From the IMG/VR virus record IMGVR_UViG_3300035662_000072, positions 1 to 37,724 of that record: a stretch of DNA of 37,724 bases. One strand, given 5' to 3'. Position 1 is the first letter of the stretch, and every line of letters begins with the position of its first letter. The DNA is from a virus. The notes beneath the pieces were generated by a model. That model worked only from the letters and a program-made list of their open reading frames with translations, was not told where the DNA came from and made no database searches. Both the position numbers and the translations under genes were made by a program. Below are positions 33,006 through 37,724 of this stretch, piece by piece.

Positions 33006-33201
33006 TATCAAAGTCTAAGAAAGGATCTTCCTGATCTTCGGTGTCCTCCTCATGCGCTAGATCAGGTCTAACAGTAGAATTAATCTGATCAGCCACACTA
33101 CCGAAACAATGATTACACAGGTCTACGAAACCACCTGCCGAGGCATACTTCCTAGTAGCCTCAAAGTCTGTAAGGTTTTTATCACAACTTAAGCATCTCA
33201 T
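32989..33201 (-). CDS. Small zinc-finger protein, 70 aa
   Basis: CLSC (C3, C6) and CNHC (C29, C32) form a four-Cys zinc site separated by NLTDFEATRKYASAGGFVDL. The C-terminal half is acidic (AHEEDTEDQEDPFLDFDIDK). This arrangement is recurrent in small phage proteins of unknown role. ATGA overlap with the DUF1289-like gene upstream. The acidic tail plus zinc finger could bind host proteins, by inference only. Confidence 0.82.
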   Translation of the reverse strand: MRCLSCDKNLTDFEATRKYASAGGFVDLCNHCFGSVADQINSTVRPDLAHEEDTEDQEDPFLDFDIDKDY

Positions 33202-33392
33202 TTTCCGTCATCTCCATAAAGTTTGTTTAGTCTGTCCCTACATTCTACCATGATTCTGTCCTTCTCAGGGTCAGGTACTAGCGACCAGTCTAGGATCTCG
33301 TCTAAGCGCCTCCCGCACCCGTAGCATATACCCCACCCCTCGACCACCTGACAGATGCCCACACAAGGCGTTTTAGGGCTTCTCAGAGGCAT
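33198..33392 (-). CDS. DUF1289-like four-cysteine protein, 64 aa
   Basis: C10, C14, C23 and C26 (PCVGIC, then GICYGCGRRLDEILDW) match the DUF1289 pattern of small bacterial iron-sulfur or zinc proteins. Overlaps the coiled-coil gene upstream by 20 bp and the zinc-finger gene downstream by 4 bp. Probably acquired from a bacterial host; function unknown. Confidence 0.82.
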   Translation of the reverse strand: MPLRSPKTPCVGICQVVEGWGICYGCGRRLDEILDWSLVPDPEKDRIMVECRDRLNKLYGDDGK

Positions 33393-33567
33393 TATTTTTC
33401 CTCTCGTTGATCAGTTCAAAGTTTAACTTGGTGAGCAACTCGTTAGTCGTTCTTAGTTCCTCCTCAAGTCTCTCTGTCCTAGCCCTGAGCATAAAGTTCT
33501 CACGCTCCAATTCCGACACCATGTCGGGCAGTTCCACCTCATAAGGTACACCTGAAACTTTCACCAT
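33373..33567 (-). CDS. Small coiled-coil protein, 64 aa
   Basis: ATG at 33567 behind GGGAGGACTAAA. After a short N-terminus (MVKVSGVPYEVELPDMVSEL), residues about 20-55 form a Leu/Glu/Arg heptad pattern (ENFMLRARTERLEEELRTTN) typical of a dimeric coiled coil. No other motif. It may dimerise or bind a host coiled-coil partner. Confidence 0.78.
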   Translation of the reverse strand: MVKVSGVPYEVELPDMVSELERENFMLRARTERLEEELRTTNELLTKLNFELINERKNNASEKP

Positions 33568-33568
33568 T

Positions 33569-33640
33569 TTAGTCCTCCCAATATGACCGAAGAAAGCCGA
33601 AGATAATAGAAAATAGCATCAATAGCAAGAAGTTAGTCAT
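33569..33640 (-). CDS. Possible 23-aa membrane peptide
   Basis: ATG overlaps the stop of the 51-aa membrane protein (ATGA) and the frame ends 1 nt before the next ATG. The peptide MTNFLLLMLFSIIFGFLRSY plus three residues is one hydrophobic helix with a basic/aromatic end. Very short, so translation is inferred from packing and hydrophobicity only. Confidence 0.45.
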   Translation of the reverse strand: MTNFLLLMLFSIIFGFLRSYWED

Positions 33641-33792
33641 GCACCGTCCTTCCATGCCAACCACGCCAACCCGATATTAGACGCACAATAACCGAACCAC
33701 ACTATCGACATTGGCGCGTTCCCTAGTAGGGCATACCGAATCCCAATAGCCCCATAGATTAGCATCACCACTAAGATCAACGGGGTAGCCAT
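33637..33792 (-). CDS. Small two-helix membrane protein, 51 aa
   Basis: Starts within the preceding stop (TAATG). Two hydrophobic segments, PLILVVMLIYGAIGIRYALL (about 4-23) and SIVWFGYCASNIGLAWLAW (about 29-47), joined by a short turn, ending KDGA. Such early-region miniature membrane proteins may act in superinfection exclusion or membrane takeover, but nothing in the sequence proves it. Confidence 0.68.
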   Translation of the reverse strand: MATPLILVVMLIYGAIGIRYALLGNAPMSIVWFGYCASNIGLAWLAWKDGA

Positions 33793-34061
33793 TAGAAGTC
33801 CCTCGGCTTATAGTTCTTAGCCTTCTCAATCAATGCCTTGCTATGCAGCCCGATCAAGAAGTCCAAGTCCTTAAACACTGCCCCTAGGTCAGTCTTAGTC
33901 CTAGCGTGCATCATATGATAGAGAATATACAATTCGTCTGTCTTCATATCGTCTATGACTTCCTGCAGCTCTGATACCTTATCTTCTAGAGCCTCTACTG
34001 CGCTATAGTCAATAGTGTCCTGATCTGCGTCATTCCAATCATCGTAATTATATTCCTGCAT
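33792..34061 (-). CDS. Acidic helical protein, 89 aa
   Basis: Strongly acidic N-terminus (YNYDDWNDADQDTIDYSAVE pattern), then a coiled-coil-like helix (LEDKVSELQEVIDDMKTDEL) and a more basic C-terminus (SKALIEKAKNYKPRDF). No known domain. Acidic early phage proteins can mimic DNA or inhibit host enzymes; here this is only a possibility. Confidence 0.75.
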   Translation of the reverse strand: MQEYNYDDWNDADQDTIDYSAVEALEDKVSELQEVIDDMKTDELYILYHMMHARTKTDLGAVFKDLDFLIGLHSKALIEKAKNYKPRDF

Positions 34062-34072
34062 GGTCTAGTCCC

Positions 34073-34285
34073 TTATCTAATTGTTAACTCGTCAAAAGAA
34101 TCCATAGACTCACTAAAATAAGTGTTCCTCAGTAAGTCTAACTCATACCGCTTCTGCATCTCTGCCTTGACTATAGCGTAAGCGAATTCTACCATATCGT
34201 CAGATTTGCCGTACCAATTGTTAAAATCAGACAGATCTAGCCTCTCGTCTACTATGTCAAGTACTTCCTCATTCGTTAATAGCAT
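34073..34285 (-). CDS. Small hypothetical protein, 70 aa
   Basis: Start set at ATG 34285, because GGGAGAATTAAAA directly precedes it and the upstream gene stops at 34288; an ATG 15 nt earlier would place the ribosome binding site inside this gene. Acidic, helical protein (LLTNEEVLDIVDERLDLSDF, then WYGKSDDMVEFAYAIVKAEM). No recognised family. Confidence 0.74.
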   Translation of the reverse strand: MLLTNEEVLDIVDERLDLSDFNNWYGKSDDMVEFAYAIVKAEMQKRYELDLLRNTYFSESMDSFDELTIR

Positions 34286-34287
34286 TT

Positions 34288-34530
34288 TTAATTCTCCCAT
34301 AATTTACAGTTAAAAGACATAACCCCAACCACAGCCCCATTATGCAATACTTTAGGGCTGATCCAATTACCTGACCCTATAAAGTTTTCAGTCTGAAAAT
34401 CTTGTACTAATGACTGAAGACCCTCCATGCTTTCAGATTCTAGCACAGTAGTCGGGACATCCATTAATGGTTTGTCAGGGTCTTGAAACTTGTCAGGGTT
34501 TCCGCAGGTTTTGATTGTGATTGAATACAT
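34288..34530 (-). CDS. Small hypothetical protein, 80 aa
   Basis: Starts ATG after AAAAGGAGCATTA. Beta-rich N-terminus (MYSITIKTCGNPDKFQDPDK) and C-terminus (GSGNWISPKVLHNGAVVGVM) with a helical middle (SMEGLQSLVQDFQTENF). The compact alpha/beta arrangement has no known match from memory. Confidence 0.76.
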   Translation of the reverse strand: MYSITIKTCGNPDKFQDPDKPLMDVPTTVLESESMEGLQSLVQDFQTENFIGSGNWISPKVLHNGAVVGVMSFNCKLWEN

Positions 34531-34546
34531 TAATGCTCCTTTTCAG

Positions 34547-34636
34547 TTAGTCTAAATCCCACGGTTTAAAAATCATGATAACACCGGCACAGCCTAGCAA
34601 TAAGACTGCGATGCTTGCATATTCCCACATTGTCAT
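34547..34636 (-). CDS. Membrane peptide, 29 aa
   Basis: ATG at 34636 has a strong GGAGGATTAATC ribosome binding site located in the end of the upstream gene. The product has one hydrophobic helix (ASIAVLLLGCAGVIMIF, residues 7-23) with flanking Trp residues (MTMWEY and KPWDLD). The ribosome binding site makes translation likely in spite of the size. Confidence 0.65.
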   Translation of the reverse strand: MTMWEYASIAVLLLGCAGVIMIFKPWDLD

Positions 34637-34638
34637 GA

Positions 34639-34869
34639 TTAATCCTCCAATACCATGTGCTCTACTATCTCATGCCAATTGACATCAGACAGAAAGGCTA
34701 GAGCATAGTCTAAGGCAATGCCCTCTGCCTGTTCCTCAATAACTGACTCAACATAGTCACGGCACTCTTCAGGTGTCTTATAGTACTCTCCTGCTCCGTC
34801 ATCAAAGAATTCAAGATTGACTCTCCATGTTGCGTAGTTTGTCCAACCATTGTGTTTAGTGTTTTCCAT
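34639..34869 (-). CDS. NGWTNYATW-motif protein, 76 aa
   Basis: The N-terminus HNGWTNYATWRVNLEFFDDG is a hallmark of a small protein family widespread in phages and plasmids (DUF7249-like, from memory). The remainder is acidic and helical (EECRDYVESVIEEQAEGIAL). The family sits in early or accessory regions and is often near anti-restriction-type genes; its function is unproven. Confidence 0.82.
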   Translation of the reverse strand: MENTKHNGWTNYATWRVNLEFFDDGAGEYYKTPEECRDYVESVIEEQAEGIALDYALAFLSDVNWHEIVEHMVLED

Positions 34870-34894
34870 GTCTAGGTTCCTTTTCTAGGTTTGT

Positions 34895-35086
34895 TTACTC
34901 ATTGACTTCGTAAAATACTGCGCCGACTAGAGTGGCCTTGCCTTCGATTATAAAGGCCTCTAGTGCCTTTTCTAACTCTTGCCTACTGCTACCCACTAGC
35001 AACCGGCTAAATCCCTTAGAATCGGTATAGCGAAGCTTCTGTACTGGTGGTTTCAGTACTGGTGGAATAACCATTTCTAATTTCAT
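34895..35086 (-). CDS. Small hypothetical protein, 63 aa
   Basis: Start ATG behind AGAAAGGCACTACACT. Pro-rich N-terminus (VIPPVLKPPVQKLRYTDSKG), a helix (SSRQELEKALEAFIIEG) and a final strand (KATLVGAVFYEVNE). No family recognised. It shares a similar start context (AAGG, then ACTACAC, then ATG) with the 74-aa gene upstream. Confidence 0.74.
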   Translation of the reverse strand: MKLEMVIPPVLKPPVQKLRYTDSKGFSRLLVGSSRQELEKALEAFIIEGKATLVGAVFYEVNE

Positions 35087-35106
35087 AGTGTAGTGCCTTT
35101 CTAAGT

Positions 35107-35331
35107 TTACTTGCCTAAAGCATAGTCCCGAAGTGCTCGGATATACGCTGTCTTAGATTGTTGCATATTGGTATTGCCCTGCCAAGCCACTACAACAGTG
35201 CCTGACGGCTTTACGCCTAAGAATCTGCCTTTGTTGTTGGTTTGACCGCCGAAGACCCACTGACCCGCCTGTAATGCCTTGATCTGTGAATCCTGCATTG
35301 TCCACAGGTTTACTGGTTTGGTGAATTTCAT
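35107..35331 (-). CDS. Small beta-rich protein, 74 aa
   Basis: Start ATG behind AAAAGGACTACACC. SH3-like pattern: LQAGQWVFGGQTNNKGRFLG, then VKPSGTVVVAWQGNTNMQQS, then a short helix (KTAYIRALRDYALGK). The beta-barrel-like pattern and basic charge could suit nucleic-acid or protein binding. No family recognised. Confidence 0.74.
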   Translation of the reverse strand: MKFTKPVNLWTMQDSQIKALQAGQWVFGGQTNNKGRFLGVKPSGTVVVAWQGNTNMQQSKTAYIRALRDYALGK

Positions 35332-35362
35332 GGTGTAGTCCTTTTAAGTTAGTTTGCCTAAG

Positions 35363-35378
35363 ACTGTCTCTCGACAGT
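35363..35378 (-). promoter_or_regulatory. Intergenic GNRA-loop hairpin
   Basis: On the minus-strand transcript ACTGTC-GAGA-GACAGT is a perfect 6-bp stem with a GAGA tetraloop, in the gap between the 78-aa and 74-aa genes. There is no U-tract, so it is not a standard terminator; an RNA processing or stabilising element is more likely. Confidence 0.5.
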
Positions 35379-35401
35379 TTCGCCCATTTATGGCTCGTCA
35401 G

Positions 35402-35638
35402 TTAGGCTTTTTTCCTTGGCTTAAATTTACCAAGCAATTCTACTCCCTCTACCTTTGGAGCATAGAATTCTATCTGATATTGAGAATCCCATACGCCCGG
35501 AACCTTAAATAGCGAGTATTCGTAGCCTTCCTTTTGAAAAATATCTAGCAGGTCAGGCAATTCCCTTTTGTCGGTTGTGGTTGCCCATGTAAACGGGCTT
35601 GAAGCAAAGAAGTGGAAGTCTTGTGTTTTAGTGGTCAT
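35402..35638 (-). CDS. Small hypothetical protein, 78 aa
   Basis: Start ATG behind GAAAGGTAATAACC. Aromatic-rich alpha/beta protein (QDFHFFASSPFTWATTTDKR, then LLDIFQKEGYEYSLFKVPG) with a basic end (FKPRKKA). No family recognised; second gene of the leftward early operon. Confidence 0.76.
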   Translation of the reverse strand: MTTKTQDFHFFASSPFTWATTTDKRELPDLLDIFQKEGYEYSLFKVPGVWDSQYQIEFYAPKVEGVELLGKFKPRKKA

Positions 35639-35657
35639 GGTTATTACCTTTCGTTGG

Positions 35658-36002
35658 TTAGGCTGCGAATAAATGCTGGTCGATGTTCTCGCAGTAGTCG
35701 TTAATTTTTTCCATGACTAACTGCTCAAAGCCTTCGGTGATTGTGTAATCGTTGATCAAGTCCCAGCCGTCATTTCCGTAGACTAGAAAGACTGCCGCTT
35801 TTTTGTTCTTCTCAGTCGATAGAAAGACTAGGTGGATCTCGTCAACATTCAGGCACATGGAAACAATGCTCTCGTGGTTGCTGTCCTTCTCGAACCCGTC
35901 TCCGTAGTCATACCCGATGCAAGGCCAGCCAGCGTCGTTTGCGGTTGATAACAGTTGGCGTGTTACCTGCTCTTCTATCTTGCGTACTATCTTGCGTTCC
36001 AT
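35658..36002 (-). CDS. First leftward early gene, hypothetical, 114 aa
   Basis: Start ATG behind GAAAGGAAACAAA. Charged N-terminal helix (ERKIVRKIEEQVTRQLLSTA), then IGYDYGDGFEKDSNHESIVS and an alpha/beta body (EIHLVFLSTEKNKKAAVFLV). Closest gene to the control region, so probably the first phage gene expressed leftward. Host takeover or anti-defence roles are typical for this position (established for T7 gp0.3), but no known family is recognised. Confidence 0.8.
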   Translation of the reverse strand: MERKIVRKIEEQVTRQLLSTANDAGWPCIGYDYGDGFEKDSNHESIVSMCLNVDEIHLVFLSTEKNKKAAVFLVYGNDGWDLINDYTITEGFEQLVMEKINDYCENIDQHLFAA

Positions 36003-36038
36003 TTTGTTTCCTTTCGTTAGTTAATTAATACAAGTGTT

Positions 36039-36066
36039 AGTGTACCTAATAAACGGATTAGTTCAA
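36039..36066 (-). promoter_or_regulatory. Candidate leftward early promoter
   Basis: Minus strand TTGAAC (36066-36061), a 16-bp spacer and TACACT (36044-36039), each 4 of 6 to consensus. The predicted start about 35 nt upstream of the first leftward ATG (36002). Weaker than the others in the window; chosen because some promoter is needed here. Confidence 0.5.
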
Positions 36067-36123
36067 GAGAAAGTTACTAGGGAAAACCCTTATCTTGACT
36101 ACTGTGCTCAGGTATTGCCTGCC

Positions 36124-36132
36124 TGTGGATAA
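36124..36132 (-). promoter_or_regulatory. Perfect DnaA box
   Basis: TTATCCACA on the minus strand, the strongest consensus DnaA site, inside the only long non-coding region. A single box is not proof of DnaA use. Confidence 0.45.
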
Positions 36133-36419
36133 ATACCTGACAAGGGAACAAGGTCAAATCGGGCTGGAACCCGCATGAATACTAGAAAAACCGCTGGTGA
36201 GGCTTAGTTGATACCTGCCTAGCCTGAACCTAGAAAACCTGTCCTGAGCCTTTCTAATCAGTTTTAGAAGTATGTATATCTATACAGTACTGGTTACTGG
36301 TTATTTAGTGATCAGTAGCGCACCTGATTGGTGCAATAGTTTATGACTATGGATTGCATAGGTTTAGGCTATGGCTTCAGAGTGTTAGGTAGTGTCAGGT
36401 TAGTGTGACAGGGTACACA

Positions 36420-36634
36420 ATAGACACTCTCACTGCACAACCTGGCATGATTCTTGCATAGCAATTACTGTGCCAAGCACTGATCAGCACTGTTGCGTAA
36501 ATACAACACTATTCATTTATGCATATATCTGCATAGACGGGGGGTAGGGGTGGCATAGACTTAATAAATTATCTGGACCCTACAACACAGATGAGAGGTC
36601 AAAATAGACACTATATATAGGCTAAATTGTCTAT
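36420..36634. repeat. Reiterated ATAGAC motifs
   Basis: ATAGAC occurs at 36420, 36533, 36555 and 36604 on the plus strand and at 36634-36629 on the minus strand: five copies in 215 bp where about 0.1 is expected by chance. Two copies extend to GCATAGAC (36531-36538 and 36553-36560) and flank a G-rich stretch. They may be iterons or operator sites. Confidence 0.6.
36491..36508. promoter_or_regulatory. 18-bp dyad related to capsid-promoter dyad
   Basis: TGTTGCGTAAATACAACA, with half-sites TGTTG and CAACA. Over 23 bp (36489-36511) it matches the sequence at 3413-3435 at about 19 positions. Shared dyads in two regulatory places suggest a common protein- or RNA-level signal. Confidence 0.5.
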
Positions 36635-36761
36635 GAAAATACTAGATGTGGTAGTGCTAGAAAGTCCTTATAAATCAATAACTTACATCTGTGCAGTACA
36701 CCCTTGCAGATCTTAACTAAAAAGGACAGTGCTTATTCCTTCGTAATACCCAGAAGAGATG

Positions 36762-36783
36762 CCCTCTTAAGCCCTAAAGAGGG
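36762..36783. promoter_or_regulatory. Inverted repeat upstream of terS promoter
   Basis: CCCTCTT (36762-36768), an 8-nt loop and AAGAGGG (36777-36783), ending 19 bp before the -35 of the terS promoter. No U-tract on either side, so it is more likely an operator or structural signal than a terminator. Confidence 0.45.
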
Positions 36784-36802
36784 ACAGAGCTGTAGAAATA
36801 AC

Positions 36803-36831
36803 TTGACAAATCTCTAAAAATATGCTATAAT
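36803..36831 (+). promoter_or_regulatory. Perfect extended -10 sigma-70 promoter for terS
   Basis: TTGACA (36803-36808), a 17-bp spacer ending TGC, and TATAAT (36826-36831): both hexamers, spacing and extended -10 are ideal. The predicted start near 36838 leaves a leader of about 183 nt before the terS GTG. Confidence 0.92.
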
Positions 36832-36895
36832 AGGTGTTATAGTAAGAAACAACAATAAGTAATTATGTAGATCTGAGCAGTTGATCGCCTAAGAA

Positions 36896-36959
36896 GTTAC
36901 TAGTAACAACTAGTCATCTAAGAAGGAATATTATTAATAATAATTACTAGTTACCTTCT
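36896..36959. repeat. Nested inverted repeats in terS leader (possible pac site)
   Basis: A perfect 12-bp palindrome GTTACTAGTAAC (36896-36907). Then AGAAGG (36921-36926) pairs with CCTTCT (36954-36959) around a palindromic ATTATTAATAAT (36930-36941). ACTAGT occurs three times in 53 bp (36899, 36909 and 36946). Placement just before terS fits a terminase recognition site, an RNA leader structure, or both. Confidence 0.45.
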
Positions 36960-37020
36960 AAACAGTTATATCTACTACATACTAAAACAAACGATGTAAA
37001 ACTATATAGAGGAGAATTTA

Positions 37021-37434
37021 GTGTCAAACACTGAACCTCTGTCTGAAACGAAGTTGCCCCCTAGAAAGCGTGGCAGACCCCGTAAGGCAGACATTGAAGC
37101 CAAGAAGAGTCGTAACGCTGTAGGAAGACCTCCTGGAGAGGCCGCCAGGATAAAAGAATTCTATGCTCGTTTACTGTCCACCAGTGGCGAGAAAGTAATT
37201 GAGACTGTCCTTCGTAAAGCGATGGACGATGGTGATAAGGATCAGGTTGCCTGTCTTAAGATGTGTATCGACAGACTGCTACCGATTAGTCACTTTGAGA
37301 AGCAGGGACAGGGCAGGTCTAACGCAATACAGGTACAGATTGTTACCACTGGTACACCCCAGATAGCTGCAAGAGAAACTGAACAGATTGACTATGAAGT
37401 GATAGACGTAGACTCGGAGGAGCAGCGTGGCTAA
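37021..37434 (+). CDS. terS: Terminase small subunit
   Basis: DNA-recognition subunit of the packaging motor, 137 aa, start GTG behind GAGGAGAATTTA. The N-terminus is basic and holds an AT-hook-like KRGRPRK at about residues 16-22 and a second GRPPG. A helical core (RIKEFYARLLSTSGEKVIET, then QVACLKMCIDRLLPISHFEK) probably oligomerises into a ring. The C-terminus is acidic (DYEVIDVDSEEQRG) and may contact TerL. It overlaps the following terL start by 8 bp. Assignment by context, size and DNA-binding features. Confidence 0.87.
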   Translation: MSNTEPLSETKLPPRKRGRPRKADIEAKKSRNAVGRPPGEAARIKEFYARLLSTSGEKVIETVLRKAMDDGDKDQVACLKMCIDRLLPISHFEKQGQGRSNAIQVQIVTTGTPQIAARETEQIDYEVIDVDSEEQRG

Positions 37435-37724
37435 CCTTAGAGTCGAACTACATCCTAAACAGACGGAAGTATTTAATGATAATCACCGTTTTAAAGTGGT
37501 TGCTGCAGGACGAAGATTTGGAAAGTCTCGTCTCGCTGCTTGGACCCTCATCATTGAGGCATTAAAATCTAAAGAGAAGGATGTATTCTATGTTGCTCCT
37601 ACTTTTCAGCAAGCTAAAGACATTATGTGGACGGTTCTTAAGGAACTTGGACATGAAGTTATCAAAACTGTCCACGAGAATACGGCGGTAATAACTTTAG
37701 TAAATGATAGAAAAATTTACCTTA
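37421..37724. repeat. Right copy of terminal redundancy
   Basis: 304-bp copy of bases 1-304 at 96 percent identity (292 of 304), ending at the contig edge. Six of the 12 differences fall in six consecutive codons (copy 1 positions 24-39); the next difference is at copy 1 position 165. Confidence 0.93.
37427..37724 (+). CDS. terL: Terminase large subunit, partial second copy (5' end)
   Basis: First 99 codons of the terL found at 7-1269, cut by the window end. The encoded protein is identical, including Walker A GRRFGKS. All 12 nucleotide differences are synonymous. This is not a second gene but the circular overlap of the genome, seen in another allele. Confidence 0.93.
   Translation, partial: MANLRVELHPKQTEVFNDNHRFKVVAAGRRFGKSRLAAWTLIIEALKSKEKDVFYVAPTFQQAKDIMWTVLKELGHEVIKTVHENTAVITLVNDRKIYL

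Larger units (their letters stand above)
36003..37020. other. 1-kb non-coding control region between divergent arms
   Basis: No convincing gene on either strand. It contains a candidate leftward promoter (36039-36066), a perfect DnaA box (36124-36132), five ATAGAC motifs (36420-36634), an 18-bp dyad (36491-36508), an inverted repeat (36762-36783), a strong rightward promoter (36803-36831) and an untranslated terS leader with nested inverted repeats. It is the best candidate for replication origin, packaging site and early/late switch. None of these roles is proven. Confidence 0.75.

Noticed and set aside
36536-36554. G-quadruplex in the control region
   Set aside because: Runs GGGGGG, GGGG and GG do not supply four separate runs of three; only a weak two-tier structure is possible.
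37427-37724. Second, truncated terL gene or paralogue
   Set aside because: Identical protein, only silent changes, and location at the contig edge make it the circular overlap of a single gene.

Overview
The window is the complete or nearly complete genome of a virulent, probably short-tailed (podovirus-like), double-stranded DNA phage. Its sequence style suggests an uncultured aquatic or marine phage. Bases 37421-37724 repeat bases 1-304 with 12 differences, so the map closes on itself as a circle of about 37,420 bp, with terS running straight into terL. No integrase, repressor, tRNA, CRISPR array or phage RNA polymerase was seen. The family A DNA polymerase has Tyr at the position equivalent to E. 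coli Pol I Phe762, as in lytic T7-like phages. The host cannot be read from the sequence. Near-perfect sigma-70 promoters imply a bacterium with a standard housekeeping sigma factor.

Rightward (plus strand, about 37021 across the junction to 22137) lie packaging, virion and lysis genes. In order these are terS and terL, a 33-aa acidic peptide, the portal, and a capsid unit with its own promoter (3378-3406) and terminator (5771-5804) holding two small genes, scaffold and major capsid protein. Next come fibre or adhesin genes rich in low-complexity modules, several tiny Lys-rich genes, adaptor and nozzle-like tail genes, and a tail-collar fibre preceded by an embedded consensus promoter (13915-13943). 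Three large presumed internal/ejection proteins follow, then a tail-anchored membrane protein, a holin and a GH24 endolysin.

Leftward (minus strand, 36002 down to 22105) lie early and replication genes. About 15 very small genes (32.7-36.0 kb) come first. Then come a T7 gp4-like primase-helicase, an FkbM methyltransferase, DNA polymerase, a putative ssDNA-binding protein, a FEN-type 5'-3' exonuclease, a PD-(D/E)XK endonuclease, a metallophosphoesterase, a DUF3310 protein, a GT9-like glycosyltransferase and a class II (B12-dependent) ribonucleotide reductase flanked by two microproteins. The two arms converge near 22.1 kb, with the end genes overlapping by 33 bp.

The roughly 1-kb stretch 36003-37020 is the only long non-coding region and separates the divergent arms. 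It holds a perfect-consensus extended -10 promoter for terS, a weaker leftward promoter, a perfect DnaA box, a reiterated ATAGAC motif and several inverted repeats, so it is the best candidate control region, origin or packaging-site region. With no phage RNA polymerase, expression seems to rest on host-type promoters, several of them hidden inside coding sequences.
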